Shown here: positions 1 to 8,923 of the stretch, piece by piece | How positions within the stretch are numbered: position 1 is the first letter of the stretch | Layout: each line of letters opens with the position of its first letter | Assembly: GCA_910578885.1 (NCBI GenBank) | Contig: CAJTSH010000001.1 | Location: forward strand, 111,007-175,006 | Origin: an uncultured Lachnospiraceae bacterium | Lineage (GTDB): Bacteria; Bacillota; Clostridia; Lachnospirales; Lachnospiraceae | Direction of reading: 5' to 3' | DNA: 64,000 bases | Notes under the pieces: generated by a model | What the model saw: only the letters and a program-made list of their open reading frames with translations | Databases searched by the model: none | What the model was told of the DNA's origin: nothing | Program-made: the position numbers and the translations under genes

Positions 1-1001
1 TAATCCACCGTAAACAACTGTGTAATCATATTGATAAACACATTCTCAGTGGAATCTGCTCCCACACTTCCCAAAATTGTCGGATACAGATAAGCGCGTC
101 CTACAACTCCAATCACACAGGCAAATGTCAGTGACAATGCAACCCAGATAATTGCAATCCCTTTGGATTTGTTCAATTCCTTCTGGCTTTTTACCGCCAT
201 AAATCTTGTCAGGATGTGAGGCATACCACAGTAGCCAAATCCCCATGCAAGCTGCGAAACAATACCAATAACACCGTAAGGCTGTCCCTCATTTTCAAAT
301 AAATTCAAAAAAGATGCATTTCCCCCTGCCACACCGCTCATATCTAAAACTTCGGTAAGGCTTCCTCCCGAAATCCCAAGATATGCAAGAACCGGCACTG
401 TCAGCAGTGCAATTAACATCAGCGTACCCTGTATAAAGTCGGTCACACAGACCGCCATAAAGCCGCCCATAAATGTATATGCAAGAATAACAATCGCACC
501 AACGGTAAGCGCAACCGTATAATCCACCCCTGCAACTGCATGGAACAGCATTCCTCCTGCCGCCAGAGCAGACGCCGTATAAACGAGGAAAAAGATTACG
601 ATAACTATGGATGAAATACACAGCAAAATTCTCTTCTTATCGTGGAAACGGTTCTCAAAATATTCCGGCAGCGTCAGGGAATTATTCGCACGAATCGTAT
701 ATCTTCTCAGCCTTCCCGAAATAAAAATCCAGTTACAGACCGTTCCGATAAACAGCCCGATTGCAATCCATGCCTGCCCTGTACCCATCGCATACACCGC
801 ACCCGGCAACCCCATCAAAAGCCAGCCGCTCATATCGGATGCCTGTGCACTCAACGCTGCCACCCAGCCGCTTAGCCCCCTTCCCCCAAGGAAATAATCC
901 TCCGAGTTGCTTGTCCGTTTCATATACCTCGCTCCGATAGCAATCATCATCGCCATATAGACAACGAACGCCGCTAAAATCCATATCAGATTACTGTTCA
1001 T
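1..1001 (-). CDS. putP: Sodium/proline symporter PutP (C-terminus beyond window)
   Basis: Reading from ATG at 1001, one open frame runs off the left edge, so about 333 N-terminal residues are present. It is a membrane transporter of the sodium:solute symporter family that imports proline with Na+. The stretch ASDMSGWLLMGLPGAVYAMG (about residues 52-71) is the PutP Na+/proline-binding signature, and it is followed by hydrophobic helices and the conserved ASALAAGG and GGFMAVCVTDF segments. AGGAG lies 8 bases before the start. The missing part should hold about 160-170 more residues. Family assignment is firm; proline as substrate is inferred from the signature. Confidence 0.95.
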   Translation of the reverse strand, partial: MNSNLIWILAAFVVYMAMMIAIGARYMKRTSNSEDYFLGGRGLSGWVAALSAQASDMSGWLLMGLPGAVYAMGTGQAWIAIGLFIGTVCNWIFISGRLRRYTIRANNSLTLPEYFENRFHDKKRILLCISSIVIVIFFLVYTASALAAGGMLFHAVAGVDYTVALTVGAIVILAYTFMGGFMAVCVTDFIQGTLMLIALLTVPVLAYLGISGGSLTEVLDMSGVAGGNASFLNLFENEGQPYGVIGIVSQLAWGFGYCGMPHILTRFMAVKSQKELNKSKGIAIIWVALSLTFACVIGVVGRAYLYPTILGSVGADSTENVFINMITQLFTVD

Positions 1002-1175
1002 TTCCAACTCCTCTTTTCTTCTTATGTCCGACCTTAGGAACCGTCAAAAAATATCTTGTGAATTTGAACAGCTCCTTACATCGGCAGTATCGTGCATCCC
1101 TTCGCGCAATACCATCCGGCAAATCATGCAGTAATACTTTACTAGAATACCAAGAGTTTTTCGGCTTGTAAAGAA

Positions 1176-1964
1176 TTATTTTCCGCTGGTCTGTATGGAA
1201 GCAACATACTGCAGGAAATTCTTCCATCCTGCCGTACCGTAAATTTCCCCGTCTGACTTATGAGATTCCTCAAGCTTCTGTCTGAGTTTTTCCAGATTCT
1301 GCTCCCTCTTTGCCGTCTCATAGCTCTCTTTCACTTTCTGATATCTTTCCTCTGAAGGGCTCTGTACTTTCCCTCTCATCCTTTCAAATTCAGCCGTAAA
1401 CTTTGCGCTCATTGCCGCACCTTCCGCAACCGAATCATAAGCCTCATCCAATAATGCTATCTCTTCCTCTTTTGTCATCAGATGCGCCGTCACACCATCT
1501 TCTTCCACAACAATCCTCGGCTTATAGTTCGGATCGGCATAACGGGACTCAATCTCTGCCCGAAGAGCCCCATAAGCAGCTCCCATTGTTCCGGCGCCAG
1601 AGTTTTTCAGCCCTGTATATGCGTTGATATCCTCTCCGACCTCTGCAAGCGCTGCCACATAGGTCGTTACATTCACACCAATCTGCTCATGCGCAAACGG
1701 ATCCAGCCAGTCTACATCCTCTACCGGCTGCCGGTTTGCCTGCATTTCCTTCATCTTTTGCATCCCCGCCTCGGATATCGTAATTGTATCCTTCGCTCCC
1801 TGCCAGAACGTTTCCGGTTGTTTTGCCTGCTTTGTAGGATCCTGCATAATATTTTTCATTGCACCGGTACGCATCTTAGACCAATTGTTCGCTGCCTCAC
1901 GGTATTTCCCATAATCAAACTTTCCGTTACTATCCATCAGATCATATACTGTTATCTGTCCCAT
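1176..1964 (-). CDS. Uncharacterised protein, 262 aa
   Basis: Complete ORF with an excellent ribosome site (AGGAGGAGAAA before ATG). It has no signal peptide and no membrane segment. The C-terminal third (about 185-240) is rich in Glu, Lys and Arg with heptad-like spacing and probably forms a coiled coil. The N-terminus begins MGQITVYDLMDSNGKFDYGK. I do not recognise the family; the composition suits a cytosolic helical protein. It lies 174 bases upstream of putP on the same strand, with no clear terminator between them, so co-transcription is possible. Confidence 0.75.
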   Translation of the reverse strand: MGQITVYDLMDSNGKFDYGKYREAANNWSKMRTGAMKNIMQDPTKQAKQPETFWQGAKDTITISEAGMQKMKEMQANRQPVEDVDWLDPFAHEQIGVNVTTYVAALAEVGEDINAYTGLKNSGAGTMGAAYGALRAEIESRYADPNYKPRIVVEEDGVTAHLMTKEEEIALLDEAYDSVAEGAAMSAKFTAEFERMRGKVQSPSEERYQKVKESYETAKREQNLEKLRQKLEESHKSDGEIYGTAGWKNFLQYVASIQTSGK

Positions 1965-2124
1965 TTTCTCCTCCTGCCAAATGTTCTACCTATACTACAA
2001 TCAATAAATCTACCATATATATCGGCATTTCCAGTTAAATAAATATAACCGTTCGTGACAACTTCATATCTCTTCAGCACAAATAACGTTCCCTTAAAGC
2101 ACTTGCGCTTTTATCCGTTTCTTA

Positions 2125-2153
2125 TTGACGCAGCTTCCCTTCATCCGTATAAT
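2125..2153 (+). promoter_or_regulatory. Sigma-A promoter of the methyltransferase gene
   Basis: TTGACG at 2125-2130 and TATAAT at 2148-2153 are separated by exactly 17 bases. The -10 box ends 30 bases before the start codon, and GGAGG sits at 2172-2176. This near-consensus promoter suggests strong constitutive expression. Confidence 0.85.
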
Positions 2154-2183
2154 GAAATAGACTGAAAAAACGGAGGAATTACA

Positions 2184-3044
2184 ATGTGGATTGCAGATAG
2201 ATGGAAAGACTACGAAGTTATAGACTGCTCAAATGGCGAGAAATTGGAACGCTGGGGCAATTACATTTTGGTGCGCCCAGACCCTCAGGTCATCTGGGAC
2301 ACTCCCAGGAAAGAAAAAGGCTGGCATAAAAAAAACGCCCACTACCACCGCAGCAAAAAGGGCGGCGGCGAATGGGAATTTTTTGACTTACCCGAGCAGT
2401 GGAGCATCTCATATAACTCCCTGACCTTCCAGCTAAAGCCATTCAGCTTCAAGCACACCGGACTATTCCCGGAACAGGCGGTCAACTGGGACTGGTTCTC
2501 AAAAAAAATCAAACATGCCGACAGACCTATCAAGGTCTTAAACCTGTTTGCTTATACCGGCGGCGCTACGCTTGCAGCGGCAGCGGCAGGAGCAAGCGTG
2601 ACCCATGTGGACGCTTCGAAAGGCATGGTGACATGGGCAAAGGAAAACGCTGCGTCCTCCGGCTTAAAGGACGCCCCAATCCGCTGGATTGTAGATGACT
2701 GTGTGAAATTTGTAGAGCGGGAAATCCGCAGGGGCAATCACTATGACGCAATCATTATGGATCCTCCTTCCTATGGAAGAGGCCCCAAAGGTGAAATCTG
2801 GAAGATTGAGGACTGCATTCATCCGCTGGTAAAGCTCTGCGCACAGCTTTTGACAGACAAGCCTTTGTTTTTCCTGATCAACTCCTATACCACCGGATTA
2901 CAGCCTGCCGTACTTGCCTACTTAATCGGTACGGAACTAAAAACTTTTGAAGGAACCGTGACCGCCGATGAAATCGGGCTTCCGGTCAGCTCTAACGGGC
3001 TCGCGCTCCCCTGCGGGGCTTCGGGACGTTTTGAAGGAAAGTAA
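2184..3044 (+). CDS. Class I SAM-dependent methyltransferase (RlmI/RlmK-like)
   Basis: A 286-aa Rossmann-fold methyltransferase. Motif I is VLNLFAYTGGATLAAAAAGA (about 115-134), followed by the acidic SAM-ribose site in THVDAS. Motif IV is IIMDPPSYGRG (about 190-200); its DPPSYG form is typical of the COG1092 23S rRNA cytosine-C5/guanine-N2 enzymes. It lacks the N-terminal PUA domain of full RlmI (about 396 aa), so it is the short form of the family. It has its own promoter and terminator and is therefore a single-gene unit. rRNA as the target is inferred from the family. Confidence 0.9.
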   Translation: MWIADRWKDYEVIDCSNGEKLERWGNYILVRPDPQVIWDTPRKEKGWHKKNAHYHRSKKGGGEWEFFDLPEQWSISYNSLTFQLKPFSFKHTGLFPEQAVNWDWFSKKIKHADRPIKVLNLFAYTGGATLAAAAAGASVTHVDASKGMVTWAKENAASSGLKDAPIRWIVDDCVKFVEREIRRGNHYDAIIMDPPSYGRGPKGEIWKIEDCIHPLVKLCAQLLTDKPLFFLINSYTTGLQPAVLAYLIGTELKTFEGTVTADEIGLPVSSNGLALPCGASGRFEGK

Positions 3045-3072
3045 GAGGCAGACCATTTCTCAATAATTTACC

Positions 3073-3104
3073 GGCATTGGGTACAACCGCCCAATGCCTT
3101 TTTA
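3073..3104 (+). terminator. Rho-independent terminator of the methyltransferase gene
   Basis: A nine-base-pair stem, GGCATTGGG (3073-3081) with CCCAATGCC (3090-3098), has an 8-base loop and is followed by five Ts. It lies 29 bases after the methyltransferase stop. Confidence 0.9.
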
Positions 3105-3160
3105 AACTGCTTCCGATTCTTCCTGCAACAAAATTTTTCGTATATTTACATCCCTCTACC

Positions 3161-3805
3161 TTAACCTAAAATCTTCCGCACATCTTCTTTTCTTCCAATC
3201 ACCATCAGGTGCTCGTTTTCCTCAAAAACATGATCCGCCATCGGCAGAAGCTGTGTCTCCTCGCCCTGCTTACAGCCAAGGATATTCACCTTATATCTGC
3301 TGCGGAAATTTACCTCCACAATAGACTTTCCAATCCATTCATCCATAACCGGAATCTCATAGATTCCGTATTCGCTGTTTAACTCTATATAATCAAACAC
3401 ATGGTTCGCACTACAGCGTACCGCAACCTTCTGCGCAATATCCCGGTCCGGGTAGACAACCTCATCCGCACCGTTGCGAAGCAGGAATTTAGCCTGAATA
3501 TCACGCGTCGCCTTGCTAACGACATATTTTGCCCCATTTTCCTTTAATAAACTTGTAATCTCAAGGCTGCTCTGGAAATTCGTTCCAATGCAGACAAAGC
3601 AGACGTCAAAATTACCGATTCCAATGCTCTTTAATACCTCCACATTCGTGCAGTCTGCAATCTGTGCACTGGTAACAAACGGGAGCATATCCTCCAATGC
3701 TTCTTCTCTGTTGTCTATGATCATAACCTCGTTATCCAGCTCTACAAATTTCTGGCAGAGATGATGTCCAAAACGTCCCATTCCAATAATCAATACAGAT
3801 TTCAT
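3161..3805 (-). CDS. ktrA: Potassium uptake regulatory subunit KtrA/TrkA (RCK)
   Basis: A 214-aa cytosolic gating subunit of the Ktr/Trk potassium channel. The N-terminal RCK domain has the nucleotide-binding GMGRFG loop (residues 8-13) with Asp31 at the end of the second strand. The C-terminal about 75 residues form the TrkA-C domain, which in relatives binds c-di-AMP. It starts 11 bases after the stop of the channel gene, so the two form one transcript. Length matches single-RCK KtrA proteins (about 220 aa), not the doubled TrkA (about 450 aa). Confidence 0.95.
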   Translation of the reverse strand: MKSVLIIGMGRFGHHLCQKFVELDNEVMIIDNREEALEDMLPFVTSAQIADCTNVEVLKSIGIGNFDVCFVCIGTNFQSSLEITSLLKENGAKYVVSKATRDIQAKFLLRNGADEVVYPDRDIAQKVAVRCSANHVFDYIELNSEYGIYEIPVMDEWIGKSIVEVNFRSRYKVNILGCKQGEETQLLPMADHVFEENEHLMVIGRKEDVRKILG

Positions 3806-3816
3806 ATTCTTTCACC

Positions 3817-5193
3817 CTATCCTATCATAACTTTTTCTACCGGAAGCGATACCGGCGCTACCTTCCTGCGCTCCGTAAAGGAAAGCGCAAATGACATACT
3901 GCCGATTCTTCCGCAATACATCAGCAAAATAATAATCAGTCTGGAAGCAGTCGTCAATGACCGGGTGATTCCGGTCGTCATACCAACCGTTCCGATTGCC
4001 GAAAATATTTCAAACATAATATCTTCCATCGGAATCGCCTGCATGCTGCTGACCGCCAATGCTGCCGCCATCGCCATCAGAAGACTGATAATCACAACAT
4101 TGCTCGCCTTCTTAATATTGTCGTCATCCAACCGTCTGCCAAAAATATTGCAGCTCTTAGATGCGCGAAGATTCGACCAGACATAGACCAGCAATACCAT
4201 GACAGTAACCGTCTTGACTCCTCCGGCGGTAGATCCCGGACTTCCTCCGACAAACATAAGCAATATGGTGAGCAGCTTTGAAGCGGATGTCAACGCCGCC
4301 GTATCCGTCGTATTGAATCCAGCAGTCCTTGCCGTTGCCGAACTAAAGAAGGACGCCAGCAAGCCCTCTGCTATATTCATATCCGCCAAGGTATTGTTCC
4401 GCTCTAACAAATAAAACCCGATTGTTCCTGCAACAAGAAGCGACAAGGTAACGCTAAGTACAATCTTGGTATGCAGGGCATATTTCCTCCATTTCAATTT
4501 GTTCTTAGCAATATCGTCCCATACCAGAAATCCGATACCTCCTACAATAATCAATCCGCAGATCACGAAATTTATCAGCGGATCGCCTACGTAGTCCACC
4601 AGAGAAGAATACTCCCCGCTTACGGATCCCATTAGGTCTATTCCGGCATTGCAGAATGCGGAAATCGAATGAAAAATACTGTAGTACAAGCCCCGAAAAA
4701 AACCAAATTGCGGAATGAACCGAATCGCAAGAAGCGCCGCCCCGATTCCCTCAATGATCAGCGTCCGAATAAAGACATTCCGCACCAGCTTTACCATGCC
4801 GCCCAATTGATTGGCATTCATGCTCTCCTGCACCAGTCCTCGGATAGAAAGAGAAATTTTCTTTTTTAAGAACATGGCAAAAACTACGCCCATCGTCATA
4901 AATCCCAAGCCGCCTACCTGTATCAGCACAAGAATGACCAACTGACCGAAAATCGTCCAATGGGTTCCCGTATCTACCACGACCAGACCGGTCACACAGG
5001 TAGAAGTCGTTGCGGTAAACAACGCACTTAATAAATTTGTACTTTCACCCTTATTCGTTGCAATCGGAAGCAGCAAAAGTATGGTTCCGATTAAGATAAG
5101 TGAAAAATATCCCAATGCGATAATCTGTGTATAGCTCATGCCGCTTTTTACCGACTGTACTGCCTTCTTTGCTCTTTGAATTGATTCCTTCAT
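3817..5193 (-). CDS. ktrB: Potassium uptake channel subunit KtrB/TrkH
   Basis: A 458-aa integral membrane K+ translocator built from four M1-P-M2 repeats. The filter loops are visible as STCVTGL, SAFCNAGIDL, ARTAGFNTTD and GTVGMTTG, and GGSPGSTAGG marks the mobile loop region of the third repeat. I chose the ATG at 5193 (MKESIQRAK) because AGAGG lies just ahead of it; an in-frame ATG at 5226 would add 11 residues. ktrA follows 11 bases downstream. The pair should mediate K+ uptake and osmoadaptation. Confidence 0.95.
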   Translation of the reverse strand: MKESIQRAKKAVQSVKSGMSYTQIIALGYFSLILIGTILLLLPIATNKGESTNLLSALFTATTSTCVTGLVVVDTGTHWTIFGQLVILVLIQVGGLGFMTMGVVFAMFLKKKISLSIRGLVQESMNANQLGGMVKLVRNVFIRTLIIEGIGAALLAIRFIPQFGFFRGLYYSIFHSISAFCNAGIDLMGSVSGEYSSLVDYVGDPLINFVICGLIIVGGIGFLVWDDIAKNKLKWRKYALHTKIVLSVTLSLLVAGTIGFYLLERNNTLADMNIAEGLLASFFSSATARTAGFNTTDTAALTSASKLLTILLMFVGGSPGSTAGGVKTVTVMVLLVYVWSNLRASKSCNIFGRRLDDDNIKKASNVVIISLLMAMAAALAVSSMQAIPMEDIMFEIFSAIGTVGMTTGITRSLTTASRLIIILLMYCGRIGSMSFALSFTERRKVAPVSLPVEKVMIG

Positions 5194-5328
5194 ATTTTCC
5201 TCTTTCTGGCATACTTTTCCCGCCATCTAGGTAGATTTTGGAATGTTTCTTCCAAACTTCAACCTCTGATTCCATTTCGGCTCATGGCTCTCACCAAATT
5301 CATGAAACCATCTTATCCAACCGCTTTC

Positions 5329-5994
5329 TCAGGAGCACAATCCCTGCTCCACAAGAGCAACAACCTCTTCTGCAGTTTCCGCAAAATGCACCGCTCCATG
5401 TTCCCGCAAAAATTCTTTATCACGAAATCCCCATGTTACACTGATACAGGGAATACCGGAATTTGCCGCAGTCTGAATGTCCACGTCCGAATCTCCTACA
5501 TAGACGGCATGCTCCGGCATAACTCCCATCTCCCGCATGACCTGCTCCACCATATCCTTCGCCGGCTTTCTGGCGATTCCTTCACGCTCTCCAACCGCTG
5601 CTTCCACCGTATCCCCGAAATACAGCTCCCGCAATTCCCGTACTGCAAAATCCGCTTTATTCGACACAATTGCCAAATGATACCCTTTCTCCTTTAATTC
5701 AGCCAGCATTTTTGCCACTCCCGGATAGAGCTTCGTCTTTTCATTACAATGTTCTTTATAATAGAAGCGAAACGATTCAAATGCCTTTTCAAATTCAGGG
5801 TTCGCTTCTCCCTCCGGAACTGCCCGCCTCATCAAATTGCGGATTCCGTTTCCCACAAACCGTCTTATCTCATCTAAGGTTCGCTCCGGCATTTTACATG
5901 TCGTCAGAGCATAATTGACCGCATCTGCTAAATCCTCTAGTGTATTTAACAGCGTTCCGTCTAAATCAAATATTACCGTATCAAACTTCTTCAT
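5329..5994 (-). CDS. HAD-superfamily phosphatase (phosphoglycolate phosphatase-like)
   Basis: A 221-aa HAD hydrolase. Motif I is FDTVIFDLDGTLLNT near the N-terminus (DxD nucleophile and acid/base), motif II is the AIVSNK segment, and motifs III/IV are the RKPAKDM lysine and the VGDSDVDIQTA acidic pair. The helical cap between motifs I and II is of the Gph/PgmB type. The start at 5994 has GGAAGGATAAT ahead and lies one base after the stop of the phosphopantetheinyl transferase gene, implying translational coupling. Substrate specificity cannot be read from sequence. Confidence 0.88.
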   Translation of the reverse strand: MKKFDTVIFDLDGTLLNTLEDLADAVNYALTTCKMPERTLDEIRRFVGNGIRNLMRRAVPEGEANPEFEKAFESFRFYYKEHCNEKTKLYPGVAKMLAELKEKGYHLAIVSNKADFAVRELRELYFGDTVEAAVGEREGIARKPAKDMVEQVMREMGVMPEHAVYVGDSDVDIQTAANSGIPCISVTWGFRDKEFLREHGAVHFAETAEEVVALVEQGLCS

Positions 5995-5995
5995 A

Positions 5996-6688
5996 TTATC
6001 CTTCCACCCAGATAGGCTCCTGTGCAAATCCTTCTGCTTCGGCGCACACCGCTATCCGGTATTTATCCTTTCCATTTCCCAGAAGTTCCATTTCCCGAAA
6101 AAAGTATTTCCAAGTGTTTTCCTTCCAATTCACATCTATCTGACAGTCATTAGCAATCTGGATATCAGCAAACGGAATGCGCAGCCCCAATCCGCTCACC
6201 TTTGCGACGCTTTCCTTAATCGTCCAATATCTCAGAAATAAATCTGCTCGCTCCTCCTCACTCCGGCAGGCTGCCAACGCTTCCTGCTCTTCACTGCAAA
6301 AGCACCGCCTGATAATCTTCTCTGTGTTTTTCCGCTCATGCTCAATATCAATCCCTACCGGAACCGTTCCGAAAACTGCCGCCGCATAGTCCCCGGAATG
6401 AGAAAGATTAAAGTAAATATCCTGCTGCGGTTTCTTCTCCCTAATCCCGGCGAGATAAGGTTTTCCATATTCCCCCTCCCGGATAACGGCATCTTTGGGC
6501 TCTATTCCATTTGCCAAAAGCCCGTATGCCAGCAAGATGCCGGCGCCCAGGCTTCGATTTTTATCCATACGGTGTTTGCTTCGCAGAATCTTTTCCTGCC
6601 GCTTAGCAGGCATTTGTGAAAAATACCGCTCAAAAACCGTGTCATTGTTCAGTTTTTCAAGATTCATAATATACGTCGTTGTCATCAT
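5996..6688 (-). CDS. 4'-phosphopantetheinyl transferase (Sfp/AcpS2 type)
   Basis: It transfers phosphopantetheine from CoA to carrier proteins. The diagnostic motifs are NLSHSGDYAA, VPVGIDIE (Mg2+ ligands Asp and Glu) and FLRYWTIKESVAKVSGLGL. At about 230 aa the length is normal for the Sfp group. The start is uncertain: tandem ATGs at 6688 have only a weak GGAA, and a longer frame opens at 6730. No polyketide or peptide synthase gene is in this window, so the partner protein is unknown. The phosphatase gene is coupled downstream. Confidence 0.88.
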   Translation of the reverse strand: MMTTTYIMNLEKLNNDTVFERYFSQMPAKRQEKILRSKHRMDKNRSLGAGILLAYGLLANGIEPKDAVIREGEYGKPYLAGIREKKPQQDIYFNLSHSGDYAAAVFGTVPVGIDIEHERKNTEKIIRRCFCSEEQEALAACRSEEERADLFLRYWTIKESVAKVSGLGLRIPFADIQIANDCQIDVNWKENTWKYFFREMELLGNGKDKYRIAVCAEAEGFAQEPIWVEG

Positions 6689-6764
6689 GATTCCAATATA
6701 GCACACTTTCCCGCGTCCTGCAAGAAACATACGCCACTTGATTCTCCTTTGCCTTATTCCGTTA

Positions 6765-6818
6765 TCATCTGTCTTGCCCGTTCCCCAGCATTGTAATTGT
6801 CTGAATATTATCGCTCAT
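6765..6818 (-). CDS. Very short ORF with strong ribosome site, probable gene relic
   Basis: GAAAGGAGG directly precedes ATG at 6818, yet the frame encodes only 17 residues (MSDNIQTITMLGNGQDR). The ITMLGNG stretch recalls the start of RNase Z-like metallo-beta-lactamase-fold proteins (ITMLGTGN), so this may be the stump of a deleted gene. It lies just upstream of the phosphopantetheinyl transferase and could still act as its leader peptide. The evidence is short and weak. Confidence 0.3.
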   Translation of the reverse strand: MSDNIQTITMLGNGQDR

Positions 6819-6836
6819 GTCCCTCCTTTCGGGCGC

Positions 6837-6871
6837 AAAAAAACGCATGGTTTACATTCTTGTTCCATGCG
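6837..6871 (-). terminator. Rho-independent terminator behind the Bce-type operon
   Basis: On the minus strand the stem CGCATGG/CCATGCG (6844-6850 with 6865-6871) is followed by seven Ts (6843-6837). It closes the transcript that begins at 11847 and contains the stop codon of the 32-aa ORF in its loop. Confidence 0.8.
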
Positions 6872-6950
6872 CCTTTACGCTGTTTTTTGCTCTGTTTTGT
6901 TCCGCCTTTTGGGCTGCTTCATTTCTCATATCTTCCATAATTTTACACAT
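6852..6950 (-). CDS. Small ORF, 32 aa, charged helical peptide
   Basis: ATG at 6950 has AAAGGAG eight bases upstream. The product begins MCKIMEDMRNEAAQKAE and is basic. The MCK-hEDMRNEA pattern resembles the start of the charged C-terminal tail in Rpn/PD-(D/E)XK nuclease-like proteins common in Lachnospiraceae, so it may be a relic rather than a gene. It overlaps the end of a decayed permease fragment, and its stop lies inside a terminator hairpin. Confidence 0.4.
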   Translation of the reverse strand: MCKIMEDMRNEAAQKAEQNRAKNSVKAHGTRM

Positions 6951-7163
6951 GATTGCCACTCCTTTCTCGTCCTGCTTGAAATATCTTGCTCTTTTTGCAC
7001 CCCGATTGCCTGCAAGTAATCCGAAATTGTGAGCCCCTCTCCGGTCAGGATGTGAAGCGGCGTACGATAAATCGCCTGAAACGGTAAAAAATCCATCACC
7101 GTCCGTATCTGCCCCGGGAAGAACGCAAGCGGTATCGTAGCGCCCGAAAGCAGTGAAATTACA
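6926..7163 (-). pseudogene. C-terminal relic of an ABC-2-type permease
   Basis: The frame just behind the kinase stop reads VISLLSGATIPLAFFPGQI, then DFLPFQAIYRTPLHILTGEG, which is the conserved late part of COG4587-type ABC-2 permeases. It has no start codon or N-terminal two thirds, and it diverges from the family after about 60 residues before stopping at 6926. It must be the remnant of a deletion that joined an old transporter locus to the Bce-type operon. Confidence 0.7.
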
Positions 7164-7166
7164 CCT

Positions 7167-8237
7167 TTACTCCTCTTTTTTACACCTCTGCACTTTTACT
7201 TTCGGAAATTCCAGAAGAATCTCAAATCCTTTTCGATATTCAGAGCGCGCATCCAATGTAATTTCCAGATCATCTGCCATCTCCTTTGCCAGATACAGAC
7301 CCATTCCCGTAGATTTCTTTCTGTTACCGTCCGTGTCCCCGGTAAATCCTTTTTCAAAGATAAATGGCAGTTCCGACACGCGGACGCCGATTCCGTTGTC
7401 CTTTATCGAGAGCACAATTTTCTCTTTTTGACGGAAAACGGAAAATATCAGATATTTCTCTTTTTGTCCAGCAGGTGAATATTTAACGGAATTTCCCGTA
7501 ATCTGTCCCAGTATAAACAGCAGTCCCTTTCTGTCCGTTATGACTTCCGCCGCCTGCGTTCCTTCCCTCTCAAACCCGGAGAATTCTACTGTAAAACCCT
7601 GCTCCCTTAAGAATACCTGATAATCCTCTAAAACCTCATCTACACACTCCTTAATCGAAACCCGCTCAAACAGATAATCCTTATGAACCGCTTTTAATCT
7701 GGCATAATATAAGAGCTGCTCCACATAACCCTGCATCTGGCCTCTGGCATATTCCAACCGCCTGTGCACAAGCGGGCTCATCTCCTCTCTGCGGTTATCC
7801 AGCATTAAGGTCATCAGGGACAACGGCAGCTTCATTTCATGCGCCCAGTTTTCAATGTACTCCTCATAACCTTCCCTTTCCCTCCTGCTTTCCTTAATTT
7901 GTTCCTCCTGTTCACGCAGTCTGCTCTCTGCCAGCCTTAGCTGCCGGCCTTCTCTGGGAGCAAACTCTCCCTCCTTCAAATCCGCATCTGACAGCTCCAA
8001 TGTCTCAAAAAATTTGAAAGCCGCCTGTTCACGTTTTTCTTCCCTATGGCAGCTAATGCCAGCCGCCAAAAGAAACAGCAAAAAACTTATTGCTGCCAAT
8101 AGTCCCGCTATCACCATAAATTCAGACCGGTCCATGAGCCACAGAAACAGTCCGGCAAATCCGTCTGTAACAAGCATCAGCAGGAAAAAAATCCGATATT
8201 CCTTCCATACCCCTAAAAAATACTTTCCCTTTGGCAT
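7167..8237 (-). CDS. Intramembrane-sensing histidine kinase (BceS-like)
   Basis: A 356-aa kinase with two closely spaced N-terminal membrane helices (about 15-60) and almost no extracellular loop, the hallmark of BceS-type kinases that sense through their ABC transporter. A charged linker leads to the H-box ENWAHEMKLPLSL with phospho-acceptor His133. ATPase boxes follow: GNSVKYSP (N), KDNGIGV (G1), FEKGFTG (F) and GMGLYLAKEM (G2). AGGAGG precedes the ATG. The gene lies 11 bases after its response regulator and is last in the ABC-ABC-RR-HK operon. Confidence 0.92.
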   Translation of the reverse strand: MPKGKYFLGVWKEYRIFFLLMLVTDGFAGLFLWLMDRSEFMVIAGLLAAISFLLFLLAAGISCHREEKREQAAFKFFETLELSDADLKEGEFAPREGRQLRLAESRLREQEEQIKESRREREGYEEYIENWAHEMKLPLSLMTLMLDNRREEMSPLVHRRLEYARGQMQGYVEQLLYYARLKAVHKDYLFERVSIKECVDEVLEDYQVFLREQGFTVEFSGFEREGTQAAEVITDRKGLLFILGQITGNSVKYSPAGQKEKYLIFSVFRQKEKIVLSIKDNGIGVRVSELPFIFEKGFTGDTDGNRKKSTGMGLYLAKEMADDLEITLDARSEYRKGFEILLEFPKVKVQRCKKEE

Positions 8238-8248
8238 ATCAATTCCTC

Positions 8249-8911
8249 CTACAATAACCGATATCCTTTTCCTCTGACCGTATCAATCCTGCCGTCAAGC
8301 GACTGCTCTTTTAAGTTCTTCCGCAGCCGCGTCATATTTACCTGAAGGGCATTTTCATCAATATATTCTGTAGTCCCCCACAGTGCAAAGAACAATTCTT
8401 CCTTGGAAACAAGCTCACCTTGTCTCGTCATAAGAAGCTCTAGTATTTTTCCCTCATTCTCAGTCAGGACTTTGCTTGTTTTGTCCACATACAACGTATA
8501 TGTCTGGCGATCCAGCAAAAATCCGTTCCCGTCCAGCAAATGCGTCCTTCCCTCATACCGGCGCAGCAGGTTCGAAAGCCTTGCCACAAGCCGCTCCTTG
8601 TGGCAAGGCTTTGTCAGATAATCATCTGCACCAAAATCCAAAGCATGCAGCTCATCTGAAAGCTGATCTCTCGAGGTCAGAATCAGCACCGGAACAGCCG
8701 TATGCTTTTTTAGCTCCCGACAGATTTCAAAACCGCTGCTTCCCGGCAGATTCACATCCAAAAGCACCAGATCGGGACTGCACTTTTCTATTTCTCTGAC
8801 TGTATGGCGGAAATCCTCAACTACGGCTATCTCATACTGTTCTTTCAGCAAAATGTCTCCAAGCTCCTCCCGCATAAACAAATCATCCTCTGCAATCACA
8901 ATTCTTTTCAT
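8249..8911 (-). CDS. OmpR-family response regulator (BceR-like)
   Basis: A 220-aa regulator. The receiver domain has AEDD at 8-10 and phospho-acceptor Asp52 in LLDVNLPG; Lys is in YLTKPCH. A C-terminal winged helix (about 125-220) ends in TVRGKGYRLL. I chose ATG at 8911 with AAGGG upstream; a TTG six bases earlier is also in frame. It probably binds the inverted repeat at 11876-11892 to activate its own operon, as in Bce-type detoxification modules. Confidence 0.92.
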   Translation of the reverse strand: MKRIVIAEDDLFMREELGDILLKEQYEIAVVEDFRHTVREIEKCSPDLVLLDVNLPGSSGFEICRELKKHTAVPVLILTSRDQLSDELHALDFGADDYLTKPCHKERLVARLSNLLRRYEGRTHLLDGNGFLLDRQTYTLYVDKTSKVLTENEGKILELLMTRQGELVSKEELFFALWGTTEYIDENALQVNMTRLRKNLKEQSLDGRIDTVRGKGYRLL

Positions 8912-8923
8912 TCCCAATCCCTT

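Noticed and set aside
607..897. Plus-strand ORF inside the putP region
   Set aside because: It is antisense to an uninterrupted PutP frame with the signature motif, has no ribosome site and resembles no protein.
5194..5328. Possible c-di-AMP riboswitch before ktrB
   Set aside because: I could not find the conserved core or stems, and the stretch is short; a covariance-model search would be needed.
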